DNA of 64,000 nucleotides, taken from contig CBDEVU010000018.1 of NCBI GenBank assembly GCA_965243715.1, forward strand, positions 151,858-215,857, given 5' to 3'. The DNA comes from UBA11606 sp965243715 (GTDB lineage Bacteria; Actinomycetota; Acidimicrobiia; Acidimicrobiales; Aldehydirespiratoraceae). The position numbers and the translations under genes are program-made. Positions 62,201 to 64,000 of this stretch are shown here, piece after piece. The notes under the pieces are model-generated. The model ran no database searches. It was not told the origin of the DNA and saw only the letters and a program-made list of their open reading frames with translations. How positions within the stretch are numbered: the first letter of the stretch is position 1; each line of letters opens with the position of its first letter.

Positions 62201-62576
62201 CGATTTGTTCTGCGAGGAAAACAGCTTCCGCTATCGGTCCCTTGACACGATCGTGGTACGAGTCGAAGCCGACGCGCTCGACGATGATGTTCGCCGAGTA
62301 TTGTGCGCGGCAAGTCGTGCTGGGGTCACGGTGAAGCGCTCAATCGCTGGCGAGCAAACCATGGCGGAAACTATGGCCCAACTCCACGGTGAGGTTAGAA
62401 TGCGGGTAGTCGGGACGTGTTCGAGCGAACTCGTGGCGGCCGCTAACGCAATCGGGGTCACGGTAATCGAGGCAGCGGTGACCAGCGACGGGCGTATCGA
62501 ACTCTTGCATTACCTGCGCGAGCAGTGCGTCAGTCGCACCAAACACCGTTACGGCAACACTTTCGACTTTACCTAG
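59250..62576 (+). CDS. putA: Bifunctional proline dehydrogenase / glutamate-semialdehyde dehydrogenase
   Basis: 1108 residues from ATG 59250. Residues ~90-430 are the FAD-dependent proline dehydrogenase barrel (HVDIDYVSVKVSSIVAQL, VKIRLVKGANLAMERVD, ERVEFEMLEGMAP). Residues ~530-960 are the aldehyde dehydrogenase (PPWNFPIAIPAGGVLASLAA, Glu in FAETSGKNAIVI, Cys in HSGQKCSAASLAI). There is no N-terminal ribbon-helix-helix, so it is a non-autoregulating form, and a C-terminal tail of ~130 residues follows. Oxidises proline to glutamate. The linker holds an ASDPG pentapeptide repeat. Confidence 0.95.
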   Translation: MEPEATTLDPFAALADSAVALVESWVTQAAANERATERRATKRLAGVVVEPAGVAFAMRFVDRVIRPDDPSVGAQQLQALVAQTALPAFLSPLDRMLLRIGGRLGPRLPKVVMPLAIRRIRTLVGHLLVDANPANLAAHLATRRGEGYSTNVNLLGEAVLGKDEADRRHAEALDLLGHVDIDYVSVKVSSIVAQLNYWDEEGSTQRVIDRLRPLYERAAASSPPTFINLDMEEYHDLELTMRAFTTLLSEPELHGIDAGIVLQAYLPDSLDALKELVEWADRRRCRFGDSAGTVKIRLVKGANLAMERVDAALHGWEQAPYATKAEVDANYKRCIDWAFTDANLASVRIGIASHNLFDVALAYLLAEERNVVERVEFEMLEGMAPTYARTVRDAANGLLLYTPVVAAANFDVAISYLFRRLEENAADDNFIRHLFDLASDPSASDPGASDPGASDPGASDPGAFAREAQKFRAAVASRNSVSVGSRRALPPSRVGEAGGFVNQPDTDPARAENRRWAARVLARPRQVPAVPLVTNSREIDDAVRAAQRAQGEWASRSPVARAEALAEAGDELARRRGDLIAAAVAEGNKTFVQADVEVSEAVDFARYYATRVAAVTSPFARFEPFGVVAVIPPWNFPIAIPAGGVLASLAAGNAAILKPAPQVPRCAEIIAECVATATGRPALSPLLRTPDNELGRHLITHPAVDAVILTGAHETAELFRSWRPDLRIFAETSGKNAIVITPNADIDLAVSDLVQSAFGHSGQKCSAASLAICVGDVYESPRFRNQLSDAVSSLAVGPARDLATVMGPLIGAPEEKLLRALERLDPGESWLIEPRRLGASLWSPGVRLEVQPGSWFHHTECFGPVLGVMRARSLDEALQLQNATAFGLTGGIHSLDDGEIEHWLGRVEVGNAYVNRTTTGAIVGRQPFGGWKQSSIGPGAMAGGPNYVTQLGRWTPTVPCSLDEAAASDAAAWESEFALHHDPSDLFCEENSFRYRSLDTIVVRVEADALDDDVRRVLCAASRAGVTVKRSIAGEQTMAETMAQLHGEVRMRVVGTCSSELVAAANAIGVTVIEAAVTSDGRIELLHYLREQCVSRTKHRYGNTFDFT
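60561..60635 (+). repeat. 15-bp tandem repeat, five units, in putA
   Basis: Five units of gcctctgacccaggt (first with one base change) encode ASDPS then ASDPG four times in the linker between the two enzyme domains. Near-identity of the units implies recent expansion; the frame is preserved. Confidence 0.93.
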
Positions 62577-62707
62577 AGCGGGCTTTTGGCTCCTAATGTT
62601 GGCCTTGTCACAGGGGCGCGCCACACTGGTCATCGTTCGCCGTCGACATCGCGCCGGTCTTGGTTTGTCCGCCTCACCAACGAGGCGCGCGACGAAAGGC
62701 AGCACTC

Positions 62708-63109
62708 ATGTGCATGTTGTGCGATGGCTCAAGTATCGAAGAGATCGAGCAACGGTCGGATCTCATTATCCAAGTCTACGGATTCTTGTTGCAACAAGTC
62801 GAGTCCGACCGGCCGTGGACTTACACGGTTGGCATGTTCGAGAGTTGGGGCCAGCCCGATCTGGTGATGACCGAGGCCCCGTTGGCCGTCCAGCGAAAGG
62901 TAGTGGCCGCGTTGGCGAGCGACTGCGAGAGTGGCGGTACGATCAGCGCTGAGTTGGTTGCGGCGCTCGATGTGGAACTCGTACCAGTCCATCCGTGTCA
63001 CTTCGTCGGGGGTCTCGTGGCGATGTGGGAGCACCGTTATTCGATGGCCGCGGGTGTGGGCGACTTCAAGCGGGTCGTTCTCGGGGCCAGTTGGTTCACG
63101 GTCGAGTAG
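62708..63109 (+). CDS. DUF4262 family protein
   Basis: 133 residues from ATG 62708. The N-terminal MCMLCDGSSIEEIEQR and RPWTYTVGMFESWGQPDLVM match DUF4262, a family of unknown function seen in many actinobacteria; also HPCHFVGGLVAMWEHRY. Cytoplasmic, no catalytic motif. Lies between putA and another aldehyde dehydrogenase on the same strand. Confidence 0.82.
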   Translation: MCMLCDGSSIEEIEQRSDLIIQVYGFLLQQVESDRPWTYTVGMFESWGQPDLVMTEAPLAVQRKVVAALASDCESGGTISAELVAALDVELVPVHPCHFVGGLVAMWEHRYSMAAGVGDFKRVVLGASWFTVE

Positions 63110-63125
63110 CTACTACGCTGCGCGT

Positions 63126-63390
63126 ATGAAGTCAGTATCTGCGCCGTTGGGCGCGCACCTTATCGGCGGTTCTTGGCTGGCCGACGGACCGTCGGGGATT
63201 AGTGAAAATCCGGCCCGCCCCAACGAACCGGTTGGTTCGTATCCGCTGGGCGATGCCGCCACCGTGGACGAGGCGGTGAGTGCTGCCGTTGATGCATTCG
63301 CTAGTTGGCGTGCTACGCCGTTTGGGCAACGGGCTCGGATTTTGGAAAAGGCTGCCACCTTGCTGGAAGAGGCGGCCGAAGAGATAACCA
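63126..63390 (+). CDS. Aldehyde dehydrogenase, N-terminal part only (cut by junction)
   Basis: About 88 codons of a normal aldehyde dehydrogenase start: LGAHLIGGSWLADGPSG, ENPARPNEPVGSYPLGDAAT, AFASWRATPFGQRARILEKA, then ATLLEEAAEEIT. The next ~60 codons in frame (to a stop at 63,578) have no relation to the family, and the base composition changes at the same point. NAD-binding and catalytic parts are missing from the window. Confidence 0.85.
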
Positions 63391-64000
63391 CATGTACACC
63401 AGCTCACATGTGCATCATTGGAGTCCATTCTTTGCAAGCTTTGTTTACTTCGAGATACCTGTCAAGTTCTCAGCCACACCTACGCTTGGCCACACCTCCC
63501 AACTTTACATGCCCAGCCCAAATCATATACTTTGCAGGTACGGCCGGGGCTAGCTCACAGCGACCTAGAAAGCCCTGATACAGCGAGTTTGTGATGACAG
63601 AGATCATTCGAAGCTTAGCTGACAGTGAGAAAGATTTAGCTTACGATTACTTATGTAGGCTCGAAGAAACAAAGAAGTTAGTCAAAAATATGTTCGTCGT
63701 CAGTGAACTTGATAAGATCAGTATTGCATTTGCAACTAAGTGATGCCAGTAGTTCATTTAACTGTTTATAAAGTTATTTGTTCTTTATAATGTATTATTC
63801 TGCAGTCAGTATTTTGTTACAATTGTTTATAAATAGTATATGATGGGATGTTAGGGATCATTATAATAGTCTGACTTGGTTACAACAAAGTGTTTTAGCG
63901 AACCAACGAGTCACAACAAGCTTATTGACTGTATTGACTTGAGAAATATTAGTAGCCAGGGAAACTATATAGAAATAATTATGATGAAATCAGCTGTGAG
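63391..64000. other. A+T-rich sequence unlike the rest of the window
   Basis: From about 63,390 the sequence becomes A+T-rich, with many TTTATAA-type runs and no actinobacterial coding pattern. The only tidy frame is 63,594-63,743, 49 codons beginning MTEIIRSLADSEKDLAYDYL, helical and charged, with no family recognised. Most likely an assembly chimera with DNA from another source, possibly a eukaryotic host, rather than part of this chromosome. Confidence 0.7.

Noticed and set aside
63594..63743. 49-codon frame in the A+T-rich tail as a bacterial gene
   Set aside because: No ribosome site, no family, and it lies in sequence that probably does not belong to this chromosome.

Overview
The window is about 62-65% G+C for most of its length, with genes packed on both strands, frequent 4-bp ATGA/GTGA overlaps and several convergent 3' overlaps. 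The gene content (LytR C-terminal-domain protein, F420-type luciferase-like oxidoreductases, DUF222/13E12 HNH nucleases, SLH-type surface protein, trehalose synthesis by OtsA/OtsB, heterodimeric methylmalonyl-CoA mutase with MeaB) points to an actinobacterium. The class Acidimicrobiia is the best guess, mainly from the style of the SLH repeats and the IspDF fusion; this placement is inference.

Layout. 1-8.5 kb is housekeeping: a partial Crp-type regulator, ispDF, rlmB, tRNA-Thr, a LytR_C protein, otsB/otsA, a ThiS/MoaD-like protein, groEL under a CIRCE operator, and a nitrobindin. 8.5-17.3 kb is a decayed accessory island. It holds two near-identical DUF222-HNH nuclease genes in a duplicated block that also carries groEL-tail, nitrobindin-tail and fdhD fragments. 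A divergent DNA methyltransferase/putative restriction endonuclease pair lies between the copies. Around them are broken remains of DUF4143 ATPase, HTH/PIN and AbiE toxin-antitoxin genes, an AAA ATPase and an IS3 transposase. 17.3-19.9 kb is an 850-residue surface protein.

20-25 kb is methylmalonyl-CoA mutase (mutA, mutB) with meaB, then a CcdA-like/TlpA-like thiol pair on the other strand. 26.3-32.1 kb holds a class IV aminotransferase and then a compact run imelysin / di-heme oxidoreductase / imelysin / HTTM membrane protein behind an 18-bp perfect palindrome, probably an iron-linked envelope system. 32-41 kb has class Ia ribonucleotide reductase, an aldehyde dehydrogenase, a 2-oxoglutarate oxygenase-like protein and ileS. 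41-51 kb has nucleoside hydrolase, a dehydrogenase/MFS pair, an S9 peptidase, modABC and an MscS channel. 51-58.4 kb is catabolic in character (SDR, two amidohydrolases, two F420-type oxidoreductases, a local Lrp regulator, MFS). 58.4-63.4 kb has a PAS-AraC regulator divergent from bifunctional putA, a DUF4262 protein and an aldehyde dehydrogenase cut short.

At about 63,390 the sequence changes abruptly, inside that aldehyde dehydrogenase gene, to A+T-rich DNA with no bacterial coding character up to the window end. This looks like an assembly chimera or foreign (possibly eukaryotic host) DNA. The most original features are the imelysin/di-heme/HTTM run with its palindrome, the methyltransferase-nuclease pair whose nuclease ends inside AAA-ATPase DNA, the leaderless-type promoters and 5' remnants before each DUF222 copy, and the propeller/coiled-coil/SLH surface protein.
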